The notes below the pieces were generated by a model. The model was not told where the DNA came from. It did no database searches and was given only the letters and a program-made list of their open reading frames with translations. A stretch of 64,000 bases of DNA from Adiantum capillus-veneris (Eukaryota; Streptophyta; Polypodiopsida; Polypodiales; Pteridaceae), in assembly GCA_014529385.2 (NCBI GenBank), contig CM043964.1:130292920-130356919 (forward strand). The letters run 5' to 3'. The first letter of the stretch is position 1; each line of letters begins with the position of its first letter. This document shows, piece after piece, positions 12,382 through 23,692 of this stretch. A program made the translations under genes and the position numbers.

Positions 12382-12513
12382 CTCTCTTCCTCCATCTCTC
12401 CCTCCACGCCTTCTCCCCACTCATTGAGCACGCTATCCGTCTGCGCGCGCGCAGACGGATAGCGTGCTCAATGAGTGGGGAGAAGGCGTGGAGGGAGAGA
12501 TGGAGGAAGAGAG
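12382..12513. repeat. Perfect 132-bp palindrome without spacer
   Basis: Two 66-base arms are exact reverse complements of each other and meet with no spacer between bases 12447 and 12448, in a CGCGCGCG core. The arms start CTCTCTTCCTCC and run through GAGCACGCTATCCGTCTGCG. A related but imperfect palindrome (GCACGCTATCTGTCCGCGCG...) lies about 160 bases upstream. Such a structure could extrude as a cruciform. It could also be a sequencing or assembly fold-back artefact. Confidence 0.95.
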
Positions 12514-12640
12514 CAAAAATGGGATGTACCTGGTCTGCTCGTTGCTCTGCTTCGCCATTTTTTCGACAGATAAGAAGCTTTGTAAAGTTAAGGGTTATTT
12601 ATAATTTTAGGGTTTTAAAACTTGAGGATCTTCTTAATTT

Positions 12641-13016
12641 GAGAAAAAATTACCAAAATACCCTTCTAATTTGTGCAAATTCCAAAAATACCTCTCAAAT
12701 TTCAAAATTTCCCAAAATACGCTTGCTCACGATTTTCTATCTTTATTAATTTTTGACAATCGAGATCCGATTTTTAGTGCTCACCTCCCAAAAAAAAAGA
12801 ATTATGTCTAAAAATAATGACTCAATTCATCTCCAAAGCGTAAATAACCAGCTTGAATTTTAGTTTTGTACAATCGGTCTTCTTATGAAAAGCTACAATT
12901 TTTTTAATCTTTGGATAAATTTACTCTCACAAACAGGGGTATTTTGAGAATTATGAAAAATTTGAAGGATATTTTTGGATATTCCACAAATTAGAGAGGT
13001 ATTTTGGTAATTTCTC
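12641..13016. mobile_element. 376-bp MITE with ~85-bp inverted repeats
   Basis: The left arm (12641-12725) begins GAGAAAAAATTACCAAAATA. The right arm read in reverse from 13016 begins GAGAAATTACCAAAATACC. They stay alignable for about 85 bases with small indels. The flanks CTTAATTT (12633-12640) and ATTAATTT (13017-13024) match at 7 of 8 bases and may be the target duplication. There is no coding capacity, so this is a non-autonomous DNA transposon. The superfamily is not settled. Confidence 0.75.
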
Positions 13017-13471
13017 ATTAATTTTATTATCAAATTTTAGATGGTCAAAAAAACCTTGGTTTTTGTGAAATTTAGTGGATTTTTTTCATAATACCTACGA
13101 AACTTATCCAAAAAAAACCTCTTGGTTTTTGTGTTTATATTCTTGAAAATAGGTGTATTTTGTGGAATGATCTGCATGTCTAATGATTGCGAGTCTCTTT
13201 TACCTCGTAAATATATGATTTTTACCTAACGTTATGATTGGAGAGAGGATATTAAATTATGATTGTAGCCGTCGGTATTATTTAAAAATCAACCATGAGA
13301 GAATATTAAATTATGATTGTAGCCGTCGTCATTTATGACGCGGCAGTCACTGATTCTGTGAAGAATATTACATTAGTAAAAATATATGCATTCTCTTTTA
13401 ACATTATGTTTTATATTTTGGTAAGAAATTTGTATTAGGTCTAGACAAGCAGCTGCTTCCTTTGTCTTGCT
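13017..13471 (+). promoter_or_regulatory. Upstream region of the Mutator-like transposase
   Basis: This AT-rich stretch would hold the promoter of the transposase gene that starts at 13472. It contains a direct repeat of about 32 bases (core ATTAAATTATGATTGTAGCC) at about 13250 and 13310. I cannot fix a TATA box or transcription start. Confidence 0.3.
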
Positions 13472-16400
13472 ATGGAGATGGATAGAGTAACTATCTCTTG
13501 GACACTTGGAAAAGAGACTCACACTAGAGAAGTAGAGCTTCGACACAACAAACTCTTGCTCAGCAGATATTATCTTCAGTGTCTTCTTCCTCCAACCTAC
13601 AAATTTACATGTTTGAAAGCAATAGTTTACATCGGGTTGGAAAAAATGTATATCGAAACCCCTTCAGAGTGGGATATTGATGAAAATGAGCACTTTTTAC
13701 TAGACTCTACTCTCTCTTCTGAGTATCTCATTGAACATTCTAGTGATATGCTCTATATTACAGATAGTGGCGAGAGTGATTTTGGTGCTAAGCCAGGCAT
13801 AACAAGCATGAACAACAGTCCATGTGCAAAAGAATATTGTTTTGAGATAAAAAATCCACCAATGCAAGAGGAAACAAAGCCTGTTGATAAAAAACAAAGA
13901 CTGGACTCCAGTGATGATGACGTGCATGATTTGACAAAAAACTCCAGTATCCCTTGGATTTTAGGTAGCAAAACATGTTTCAGACTACAACATCTGATAA
14001 ACAATAGTAAGCAAATCAAATAGGTGACTGAACTTCCACAAGTTTATGATGGTGACATTTCCTTTGAGCTACCCCCCGTTGAAGAAGGTTGTAAGAGGAT
14101 GGAAGGGATGGAGAAAAAATTTGATGGTCATCTTTGGACTAGGCCGCATAAAACTAACATGTCCATAAATTGTACTGTTAGGCTTAGTTATTGCTTGGGC
14201 TCATTAGTTTGTCATAGAGTTCTTTGCCCGTATTATTTGAACAACACCAAGCTCAATGTATCCTTCTTTCATGGTTACTTGGATAAGCAAGTAAGCAAAG
14301 GGCTTCTATGTGAAGACGAAAACCTACGTATCACTTGTCATTATTGCAAAAAAGTTGTTTTCTGTGAGAGTCCTTGTTCTTGTAAAGTGTACTACATTTT
14401 GCCCTCAGATCCAAAGCTTACAAGAATGATGATTCACATAGGTCATCACTTGCATGAAGTTCAAGCAGGTACGTCAAGAGCCACAATAGAGAGAATACAG
14501 AAGATGGTTGCAAGTGTCTTGAAGGTGGATAGAAGCAGTGGACCAAGAAGAGTTCAGATGATTGTCGCCAAACAATTATTGGTTGACGCTAGTGTTGGTT
14601 CAGATGAACTAAAAATGGGGGGGTCAGAGCTCTCAAATATATTGGAAGAAATGATTCCACTGGTTCAGAATCAAAGGTAAAACATTTGACATTTAGATTT
14701 TTCAGTGCAATAAGGTTATTTCAATTTTTGACTTGTTTTGTATAGATTTAAGGTAATGGTAGCTACTGAGAAAGGACAACAATACTCGATTGTTGGGGAT
14801 GGGTTTGACCACATCATGGTTTTGAAGAAAAAATGTCACTTTCCTTACTTTCATGGGAGTCGTTTCCCTGGACAAGGTGGCCCAAATGATAAGTGCTACA
14901 TCTTTAAGATGTCAACAAAAGGTCCAGGGTCTGGTATAGACCTTGTCAATCGCATGCGTCGAGGAGGAAATGGAGATTTGAGTGCTTCTTGGGTGCATTT
15001 TGATCACACACACAGAATAGATGGATGGGCAACTATGTCATGCTCTGTCTATGATGCAAGGTAATTTTTTAATGGTTTGCAGCATTTTGTCATTGCATCA
15101 TTTGCATACTTGTTGTGGCTCTGATTTGTTATTTTCTTTAGTTTGAATGGATTGATGGTTATAGAGGTTTGTGACACCAAAGAGGAGGATACAGAAACAC
15201 AAGTCTTGTTTTGGAGATCTCTTAATGATGTTTTGGCTCAAGAAGGTTATCCATCAGCAGACTTTGCAGGCTTTATGGCTGATGAGGCTGGAGCAAATTG
15301 GGCTGCCGTGCGTACAATTTTCAATGGAGGGCCAAATAACATCATGATTGGAAGGGAAAGGTCCTGTCTCTTCCATTGGGAGCAAAGTCTACAGAAACAT
15401 ACTAAAAAATATATAGCCAAAGAAAAGTTTAGTATCCACAAAGACATGTGTGAGACTTGGCGCAAATCAAGGACAATGGGTTTGGCAATGAAGCAAGCAG
15501 AAGCAATTAGAAGATGGTGGTCAAATAATGTTGCAAGCGAGGATATCAAGTCACTGGAGAAATGGTTCAAGTGGTGGGAGACAAGGATATCTCATTGGGG
15601 TAGCCTACACAATGAAGTATGATACAATGATGAGCCTAACTTTGACCTTCTCTATTTTTTGTTTCACTGATTCAAAGTTTTGTGTTGGTGGAATGCAGAT
15701 ATCTATGAGTCCTTGGGAAAAAGCTCAAATTCCTAGTACCAATTTGTCAGAGACCATTCATGCATCTTGGCTTGCTGGTGAAGGGGGTAGCAAAAAAATT
15801 TCCTTGTATGATGCATGTGTCACTGATGTCATCAATGCTTACATTCAATGCACAAAGCAACATGGCTATCTGACTGGTAGATACATAGGGATTGGTCCGG
15901 ATATGCAAACGTATCTAGAGAGATCAAGAAATAAAGAGAAAACTCTCAGCCCACTTGCACTGGCACATGCTCTCCAAGGAGCAGTCGCAGGCACACCATT
16001 TTATGGGCAACCTTTATTGCATGGAGACAAGGAAACCGTGCAAAGAAAGAAGGCAAGAGGGTTTGCAGAAACAGCTTCTCATAAGCCTGGTTATGTGATG
16101 GAGTCTAGACAACGAAAAGAGCACGGACGACCACGAAATATTTTGTTTGATACGGACATGAAGAAAGAGGGACATAAATTTGATGTGAATGCAGATTCCA
16201 CAGATGAGGAGATTCATGCAGATAATGACATAAGAGATGACACCGCACCCTCTATTAGTGAATATGCTATATGTGATTTTGAGATTGCTGTGCCAAGGGG
16301 TCATTGGGCAATCAGACGAATGCCTCAAAATGTCTCTCGTAAGTGCTTTGGTGTGCTTGAAGGGAGAAGATGTGAGAATGTCAAGCAAAGTAGGTCTCCA

Positions 16401-17015
16401 GGACTTGTGGCCCCATGCTTTTGGGGAGAGAGAACTTACAAAGACCAGAGGCAACACCAATGGATGTGGTTTTGTGGCCATGATGTGCAGCACACTGAAG
16501 TTGTGGCCAAACAAGTATTGTCACCACCGGAAAGGCCAACAACTTGGCTAGTAGAGAGTGGAACAAGTGTATCAAAGGAGGAGTATGCTGGTTTGCTAGG
16601 GGTAGGTTTTTTTATTAGAGCTCCTTCTCCAAAGGTTTTCAAGAAAGGGGAGACAATGGGAAGCTCTAGCAAGCGTAGTAAAAAATGGAGGTCCGGTGTC
16701 TCTAAGGAGGCAAATAAGCGCATGGAAATAGGAGCATGTATGGAAGCTTGTTTTGTACAAGAGATAATTATGGTGCCTGATCGTCATGCCGTGTTCAAGA
16801 TATTAACGCAAGATGTATATGATGTGCATGTGGCTATGGAGCCCTATTGTACATGCCCTGATTTTCAAGGACGAGAGAGAGCAACAAAATCTTACATAGC
16901 TTGTAAGCATTTATACTTTGTCTACACACAGATTCTTGGGTTGGATGGTAAGCAACATATGATTATACATCAACCAACACTACGTGAAAGAGATCTCACT
17001 TTCATCTTGAATTAG
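13472..17015 (+). CDS. Mutator-like transposase with GCM/WRKY-like and SWIM zinc fingers
   Basis: Transposase of a Mutator-like element, expected to cut and paste element ends in the nucleus. Four exons join in frame: 13472-14676, 14746-15060, 15142-15616 and 15699-17015. The GT-AG introns are 69, 81 and 82 bases. Exon 1 encodes an acidic N-terminus, then about 14110-14470 a Cys/His domain resembling the GCM/WRKY-GCM1 finger (LSYCLGSLVCHRVLCPYYL, CHYCKKVVFCESPCSC, ending HIGHHLHEVQ). Exons 2-3 hold the catalytic core. Candidate acidic residues are in WVHFDHTHRIDGW and GFMADEAGANWAA, followed by a CLFHWEQSLQKH motif. Exon 4 ends with a SWIM finger (CTCPDF, then ACKH). An in-frame TAG at 14021-14023 separates the first 183 codons from the rest. 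Either it is a nonsense mutation or translation begins downstream. Terminal repeats were not fixed. Confidence 0.75.
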
Positions 17016-17590
17016 CCCCGACGGTATACGCCTTCAAAGAAGTAGAGAAGATAGAAATGCCCAGTAGTTTGCACAATTTGTTTTGACATTTTGGTGGGAG
17101 ATCGTACACTTTGTGAGGCTCCATTTTGGAATTTCCCAGTAAAACAATCTCCTCGATGGCATGCTTTTTGCCTTGTTCTATTTGGGACCCTAAATATTAT
17201 TGCTTTTGGTGAATCTTTATCTGAAATGATGGTAGTGCTTGTAGCATGTGCAAAATTGTTTTGAGTATTTAACTTTGACATGTGCAAAAATAGTACTATT
17301 TTGGTTGTAGCCTTGTAGGTTTCTCTACAAGAATGACATACATAGAAGTTCTTGTTGGGTTGTACTTTTTTTTTTATACACTAATGCTGTTGTTCTGAAG
17401 GGATTGTACATGTATCAAACTTACAAAGATAGATAAAACTTAGAAACATCTAAGTGAACACTCTAGTTTGAGCATGCAACTTAGGAAGACCTAAACTATG
17501 TGAGAAAGCTCCAAATGAAAAGCTTTCAAAAAATTGACACTCGTACTGCCTCAAGTACCACCAATGCTTAGGTACTCAACAAAAAAATTA
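17016..17590. other. 3' flank of the Mutator-like gene
   Basis: There is no coding motif here. At 17473-17483 the sequence CATGCAACTTA is the exact 11-base reverse complement of the first bases of the 13.3-kb element at 47132 (TAAGTTGCATG). This may mark the right end of the Mutator-like element, but I found no matching left end upstream of 13472. Confidence 0.35.
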
Positions 17591-17599
17591 CCAAGACGA

Positions 17600-19540
17600 G
17601 TAGGGATTAAAAGGTTTTGGGCCAACAATCACCTCTACCAGAAGCAAGACCAATAGGCGTCAGGTATGCACCCACTATGTAGAGGAATCGGAGGAGCAAG
17701 CCTTAGTGCTTGTGCCTGCATATTACAAAGGGCCAAGTGGATATATGGCTAGTCCAACATATTATCCACCCGAAGAGCTGAAAGCACTAGAACCTTGTAG
17801 CAGGATTGGAAATGTTGGACCACCAATGACAACTCACTTTCGAACAAACGTACATTGTTGTTCATAGCCAATGGTGGCTTAGCAGAACAAAGGCCCTCCT
17901 ATCAACAGAGAGCGGCTCCAAGAGCACCTTGACAACCATTAGGACCTTGCTACAAGTGTTGTGGTGACCATTTGATGAAAGATTGTCCTCATACGGAGAT
18001 CATTAGAGTGAATGTATACCGTGCAGATTGTGGCATTACTGATTTGATTAATGGTTGTCCTAAAAAATCAAAGAAAATAGTGAAAAAAACGTTGAACATG
18101 CTAGAGATGATCCAGTCAAGTAGTGGTCCTAAAAACAAAACGGTGATACCTATACAGGTTGTCACAAGGGCGCAAGATCAAAAAGCAATGGATGAACCAA
18201 TAATTGGGGAATGAAGAACAGCTGCACCCAATCTTGAATGGAGAAATCATCGCAATGCTTGGAAGGCTAGGAAAGCACGCATGAAAGATAGGAAGGAACG
18301 AGAACAAACTTCCTTAGCAGAAGAGCTAAAACAAACCAAGGAAAAACTGAGAAAACTAGAAGGTGAAGTAAGCAAAGGAAAGGAGATCCCTGAGGCAGAG
18401 TCAAAGAAAAATGGGGAACCAAAAGGTGCAAACTCAGGATGATGTATACTAGTTGAGAGAGTGAATGAACCTCTAGATGCAATTCTGGAAGCATATGAGG
18501 CATGGCTTAAAAATAACTAGACCCAAGACAAAAGATGGATGACGTACCCATACACCTTGGGGAGGTCACTTAATAATTATGTGACTATCATGTGAGTGCA
18601 ACAGAAGGGGTTTTTAAATTTTATTTTTTCTCACATTTTCACATATAAAAGGGTGCAGTTAAAATGGAATTGGGAAAAAAATTTATAGATTGAATAGAAA
18701 AATGGTTTATTTTATTTGTTAAAAATTCATAGATAAGAAGTTTTAGAAATAGCCCTTGAGCGCACGTGATATACACAATTTATACATAGTGACCCCCCCG
18801 AGCCATACACTGAGCTTGAAAAGCAACGGCTGGAGATGTGTCAAAAGATGATCCAAACCGCCCAAGCTTTGTTAGAACCACCAAAAAGAAAACCAAAGGG
18901 ATGGAAAGAGATTCCAGCTCCAACACTAGTGGTTTCACCAAGACAGGAGCCCGAAAGGGTAGCGGAGATTCCCACAAATGAGTTAGAACCCTTTAAGTTA
19001 ATCAAACACCCAAGGGTAGTGATGAATACCATAGATTAGGCATCTAAGGATTTCCATCCTATCATACCTGAGGCCTACAGAGAAGATGTGGGATTAGACG
19101 AGCTTTGGAGACAAATACAAGAAGCAAACAAGGCAGATGAGTTGAGCCCGAGAGTTAACCAAACCAGTAAGGGGGGGGATGTCTTTCTTCCACCTATTGA
19201 GGATTTCGAGGAAGGATCTCAAGAAAACCTTTTCTCACATTGGGAGGATAGAGGATCTGTAAGATCTTTAGAGAGTCAACCTTAGTCTGTGAGAACCTTA
19301 TCCTCTTACATGGGAGGATATGAAGCAAAGTCAGATGTGAAGGCGGTGCCATCACAAAGACTCTCTTTGGGAAAGGTGATGGACTCTAAAGGATTGATAG
19401 AAATATTGTCTACACCGGTGACTTGCACCATTACACTAGCTGGCTTCTTCAAATACAGCCAAACATGTGGGAAACAATTGGACAATGCTTAGAGAAGTTT
19501 GGAGTAAAAGACCCAACATCACAGATACACAAATGGATCA
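17600..19540 (+). pseudogene. Gypsy 1 gag with two zinc knuckles
   Basis: Structural and RNA-binding protein of the element. Visible pieces: YYPPEELKALEP and NVGPPMTTHF near 17760-17840, then two CCHC-type knuckles near 17950-18060. The first, CYKCCGDHLMKDC, fits C-x2-C-x3-H-x4-C. The second, YRADCGITDLINGCP, has lost its first Cys and its His. A Lys/Glu-rich stretch follows to 18520. After the MITE the frame resumes at TELEKQRLEMCQ and continues to about 19030. Further stop-broken pieces (DELWRQIQEANKADE, then QPNMWETIGQCLEKFG) run to 19540. Removing the MITE and one copy of its 8-bp duplication restores the frame across the site. Confidence 0.65.
18556..18802. mobile_element. MITE copy 1 (247 bp, 8-bp target duplication)
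   Basis: Flanked by a perfect 8-bp direct repeat CCATACAC (18548-18555 and 18803-18810). Its ends are inverted: CTTGGGGAGGTCACT on the left and, read in reverse, CTCGGGGGGGTCACT on the right. A second copy of the same family lies at 46565-46809. Both contain TTTCTCACATTTTCACATA and end near TTTATACATAGTGA. There is no coding capacity. An 8-bp duplication is the hAT-type length, but the terminal bases are not the usual CAG start, so the superfamily call is tentative. Confidence 0.85.
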
Positions 19541-20030
19541 GGGAGTTCGAAAAGCCTCAGATTAACACGCAACCAGTACCCTTAAATAAGGTAGCAGAGT
19601 ATTGTGAAGGCGTTTCCTATTGCGTTTCAAGAAATTATGACCATGGAAATTCTTAAAAGTGGGGTCGGTGTGTCCATTGCAACCAAAGAGATATGGAAAA
19701 AATGGGGACAACCTACCTTGAGAGCCACAAGGATGAAATTTCAATTAATAGATGAGTATATGGAGAGACCCTTAGGTCTTCTAGAGAAAGTGATTGTTAC
19801 TTCTTGCGGCATTGAGTATGAGCATACCTTTGCTACAATGGATTTTGGCAAGAAGAACAACTACAACATAATACTTGGACGACCATTCATGCGAAAACTG
19901 ATGATGGTCCAAGACTGGGGTTATGATCATATATACCTCAGGCACATGGAAACCACAATGCACATAAACCTTAAAGAACATAGTTACAAAGATGTGAACC
20001 GAACCCCGGTTTGAGGATTTTGATTCAGCT
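19541..20030 (+). pseudogene. Gypsy 1 protease segment
   Basis: A retropepsin-like aspartic protease that would process the polyprotein. The frame at 19604-20014 (136 codons) reads EILKSGVGVSIATKEIW, where Gypsy relatives, including Gypsy 2 in this window, have ILDGGTGVSI. The catalytic Asp is therefore replaced by Lys. Further on, NYNIILGRPFMRKL is the conserved ILGRPF strand of the second half of the domain. The piece ends in stops near 20014. Confidence 0.65.
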
Positions 20031-20840
20031 ACATTGGTAGGATATGATCTTCTAGCTTGGTTAGGCAGGCCAAAGGAGATATGGATGTGCGGAACATCTC
20101 AATTTAGAAGTTTAAAACAAGAAGAGTTTATTCTGGAAAGGGCTATTGAAGATAAATAATACATTTTTGAACCCTTCCCTGAAGAAATTCTAGAACCATT
20201 AGAATGGATGCATATTCTAGCTACCCTAGGTGTGTGTGATATTTTGGATGGTCCCACGACAAAGTTCTGCAACAAAGATGGCTATGATGTGGTCCCATAC
20301 TATATGGAGAGTGTGGTAACAGGGAAAGAGGAAGAAACAATCTCCAAACAACTGAAAAAAGACGAACCGGTGGAAATAGACAAAAGGGAGACCAAGTTTC
20401 ATGGAGATTCTCTAGGGTCGGGAATTAAAAAACTTGAGACATCATAAAAAATATGAGAAAACAAACTTGAAAGTGTGAAACTGAAACAAAACCAAAGAAG
20501 ATAAAAGAACCAACACTAGACATGCTAGGGGAAACTAAATGGACTAAAGTTGAGAGAAAGAAGAAATACAGAGAGCTCAAGAAAGCTCTAAAGGAAGTGT
20601 GGACAAACGAAATAGAGAGTGGTGAAGAAGAGGGTGAGCAAAATGATGACAAAATGAGTGTGCCGTCACACTATAGGAAATTCACTATCGAAGACAGACA
20701 TGTAGTGATGACACAACCCATACGAGAGCGAAAGGACAAGAAGTCTTATGACGGGCCAAAAGATGCAAAGGTCATACAAAAACTTAAAGGGAGTAGATTC
20801 GACAATATGCCAACACACGATCCCATTAAAACCTGATGCA
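20031..20840 (+). pseudogene. Gypsy 1 pre-RT linker
   Basis: Charged linker between protease and RT, in several broken frames. The 20522-20836 frame has ALKEVWTNEIESGEEE followed by HYRKFTIEDR. A counterpart (LKEVWTKKMESEEG, YYKKYTIQD) lies before the RT of the minus-strand Gypsy at 46.0 kb, so the linker is conserved between the two families although I know no function for it. Confidence 0.5.
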
Positions 20841-21600
20841 AAGCCTAGTTGATAGAGACCATACACGTACAATGATACGTTTGCTAAGCACATCAAGGAA
20901 GAGATTCAAGGAAGCGATTGATACACTAAAGGAAGTTGAATTCATCCCACGAGATAGAACACGCCGGCGGCTGTGTATCTCCAATTGTGGTGGTTCCCAA
21001 GAAGAATGGTAAAGTTTGAGTGTGTGTCAATCTAAAGAAGGTTAATGTAGCCACAATAAGGGATAATTATCCTTTACCTATCATTGACCATGTCCTAGAG
21101 CAAGTGGCAGGTAAGTAAGCATATTCCCTCTTAGATGAATTCTCTGGCTACAACCAGCTTGCAATCGCTCATGAAGATCAATATAAGACTGCATTTGCAA
21201 TTGAGTGGGGTATATATGTATATAGGGTAATGTGATTTGGATTGACCAATGCCCCAACAACATTCCAGAGATTAATGGCTCATGCCTTTAAGGAGGAATA
21301 CTTGAGGATATTCTTGGAGATCTACATGGATGATCTATGTGTACACTCTCTTTTGAGAAATCAACATTGAGAAGTGCAAAACTTAAAGGATTTTCCTTAA
21401 TCCAGAAAAGTGTGTGTTTATGTTTAGACAAGGTAGAATCATGGGATATATTGTCTTAGAAAATGACATATCTACAGATTTGGACAAGATAAAGTAATTG
21501 TAGAAATGCCTAGACCAACCAACACAAAGCAAGTACAATGCTTTATGGGACACTGTGGTTACTAAAGGAGGTTTATACACATGTATGCAGTAATTGCCCA
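20841..21600 (+). pseudogene. Gypsy 1 reverse transcriptase
   Basis: RNA-dependent DNA polymerase fragment. Visible motifs are CVSPIVVVPKKNGKV (20970-21020), VNLKKVNVATIRDNYPLP, YSLLDEFSGYNQLAI (the first catalytic Asp), FGLTNAPTTFQRLMAHAF, and YMDDLCVHS, the catalytic box (about 21323-21350). In-frame stops occur at VCVNL, GK*AYSLL and elsewhere. A frameshift after the catalytic box is followed by thumb-like pieces to about 21560. It cannot make active enzyme. Confidence 0.7.
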
Positions 21601-22360
21601 ACCCCTGTATAGACTTATTGTAGTCTTTGTGCTGACAAATTATTGTGAGGAATCATTTGAAAAGTTAAAGAAAGCACTCATATCTGCTCTAGTATTGAAA
21701 GCACCAGAGTGGGAGAAGATATTTCATGTTCATATCGATGCTTTGGCATTTTCTATTGGATGCATCTTGGCTCAGCCAGGGGAAGGAAATATGGATTTCC
21801 CAGTTTGCTATGAAAGCAGTTAGCTTAATAGTGTTGAAAAGAACTACACTACCACTGAGAGGGAAGGGCTAGGGATGATATATGCTGTTAAGAAATTTTG
21901 GCATTATCTCCTTGCAAACTAGCTTGTGTTTTTCACTGATCATCAAGCCCTCTTATACCTTGTAAACAAACCATGCAATACCGAGCGCATTGTACGATGG
22001 TTTATCATATTGCTAGAGTTTGACTTTATAGTAGTGGTTAAAAAGAGGAAGACACATCTTCAAGCAGATCATCTGTCCAGATTGCCAAATGGAGAAGCTC
22101 TAGAAGGCATAGACGATGACATCCCTTCTGATGCATACCTTTTCAATGTCAAAATGGTACCCAAGTGGTCTCAAGATATAGTCAGTTTATTGTGCTATGG
22201 AGGAGAGTTCGATAGAATGGGACAGGAACTTAAACAACAAACAATTCAAAAATCAAGGTATTTCCAATTAATTGGCGGACGTTTGTATCATTTAGGCTTT
22301 GACAACATTTTACAATATGCATATGTCCAGAGGAGTACAATTGCTATCTTTTAGAAGCAC
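21601..22360 (+). pseudogene. Gypsy 1 RNase H
   Basis: Ribonuclease H that removes the RNA strand after reverse transcription. Pieces: FEKLKKALISALVLKAPEW, VHIDALAFSIGCILAQPG (first acidic position), KNYTTTEREGLGMIYAVKKF, FFTDHQALLYLVNKP, and QADHLSRLPNGE near the domain end. A TAG follows CYESS (about 21821) and another stop follows HYLLAN (21918-21920). Confidence 0.65.
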
Positions 22361-22740
22361 ATGTTCATGACTTAGAAATTCCTTGCTTGCAAATGAAAAC
22401 ATATTAGCGCTTGAAACAATTAGGAGTTTATTGGCCACATGTGTGTGATGATGTTCATGGGTATATTACTAATTGTGCTACATGCAGATCTACACCACCA
22501 ATAGAACATGCAACGCTATTTCAGGTGACAATTGCACCTCAATGGATTAAACATATAATTGATTATCTAACAACGAGAACGTTTTTTGAAAATACCTCTA
22601 GAGCACATCAAAGAGATATAGAGATAGCAGCTCGAGGCTTCACAATGATTGAAAATCAGTTCTATAAGAGAGAAAAAGATAAGGATGCATAATATAGAAA
22701 TGTGCGATGGACAATAGACCAACCTTAGTATGGACGGACA
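22361..22740 (+). pseudogene. Gypsy 1 integrase zinc-binding segment
   Basis: KQLGVYWPHVCDDVHGYITN followed by CATCR is the H2C2-type zinc-binding end of Gypsy integrase (the two-Cys half is seen; the His half lies in the stop-broken frame just before). The catalytic DDE core does not follow. Instead the frame runs into unrelated sequence, so integrase was truncated. Confidence 0.55.
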
Positions 22741-22748
22741 CACCTTGA

Positions 22749-23276
22749 GTGCCTGCATTGATTCTGGCCCCACATCTTGAACAACCGTTAGAACACATGG
22801 TCCCTAGGGCCCAAAATGTTGTTCAAAAAACACCATTATCACCTCTAGTGCTAGGATCGCAACCCCTACATTCAAGAATCACTTTTGTAAATCAAGTGGA
22901 TTGTGAGCCATCTATTGCTTGTGTAGATTGCGAGGATGAGTTAGACCCTAATATTGCCTACGGGATTGATGCACTTGAAGAAAGTCCACAATACTACATG
23001 AACGACTATTGGGAACAAGTCAAACCTGTTTATCAAATATAAATTTCATTGCCAAGAGACCACCTCTTCAAAACAATGCCACACTAATGCAAACCAAGAG
23101 ACTACAAAAGAATGCCACACTAATGTAAACCAACCAAGTGAGTACAACTACAATGCCAATACTCATGTGTAATCAATGTGGCATAGATCATTTGATTGCC
23201 CAATGTCCTAATAATCCAAATGCGCCAAAGATCATGCCATTGAACTTAATTGAGGTTACCGAGGAGCCATCAAAAA
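22749..23276 (+). pseudogene. Gypsy 2 gag, 5' part with a zinc knuckle
   Basis: A 97-codon frame (22749-23042) is acidic toward its end (ELDPNIAYGIDALEE). After a repeat of AATGCCACACTAATG a frame with [15 protein letters not shown] carries a CCHC knuckle (C-x2-C-x3-H-x4-C). Gag is cut by the LTR element at 23277 and resumes after 25232. Confidence 0.55.

Positions 23277-23692
<416 letters not shown>

Larger units (their letters stand above)
17591..22740 (+). mobile_element. Gypsy 1: decayed Gypsy-type LTR retrotransposon body
   Basis: In order on the plus strand it has gag with zinc knuckles, a protease-like segment, a pre-RT linker, reverse transcriptase, RNase H and the integrase zinc-binding segment, the standard Gypsy order with PR before RT and INT last. 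Every domain is broken by stops or frameshifts. No LTRs could be matched at either end. A MITE (18556-18802) splits gag. The integrase core (DDE) is missing, and the sequence passes into the gag of a second Gypsy element near 22740. Confidence 0.7.

Noticed and set aside
12026-12424. 132-codon minus frame rich in Arg and Val
   Set aside because: It derives from the GACGAC minisatellite and the palindrome arm.
12351-12749. 132-codon plus frame over the palindrome
   Set aside because: Its middle is the palindrome read through. A near-identical antisense product appears from the other arm.
15247-15570. 107-codon minus frame inside the transposase
   Set aside because: Antisense shadow of exon 3, with no motif.
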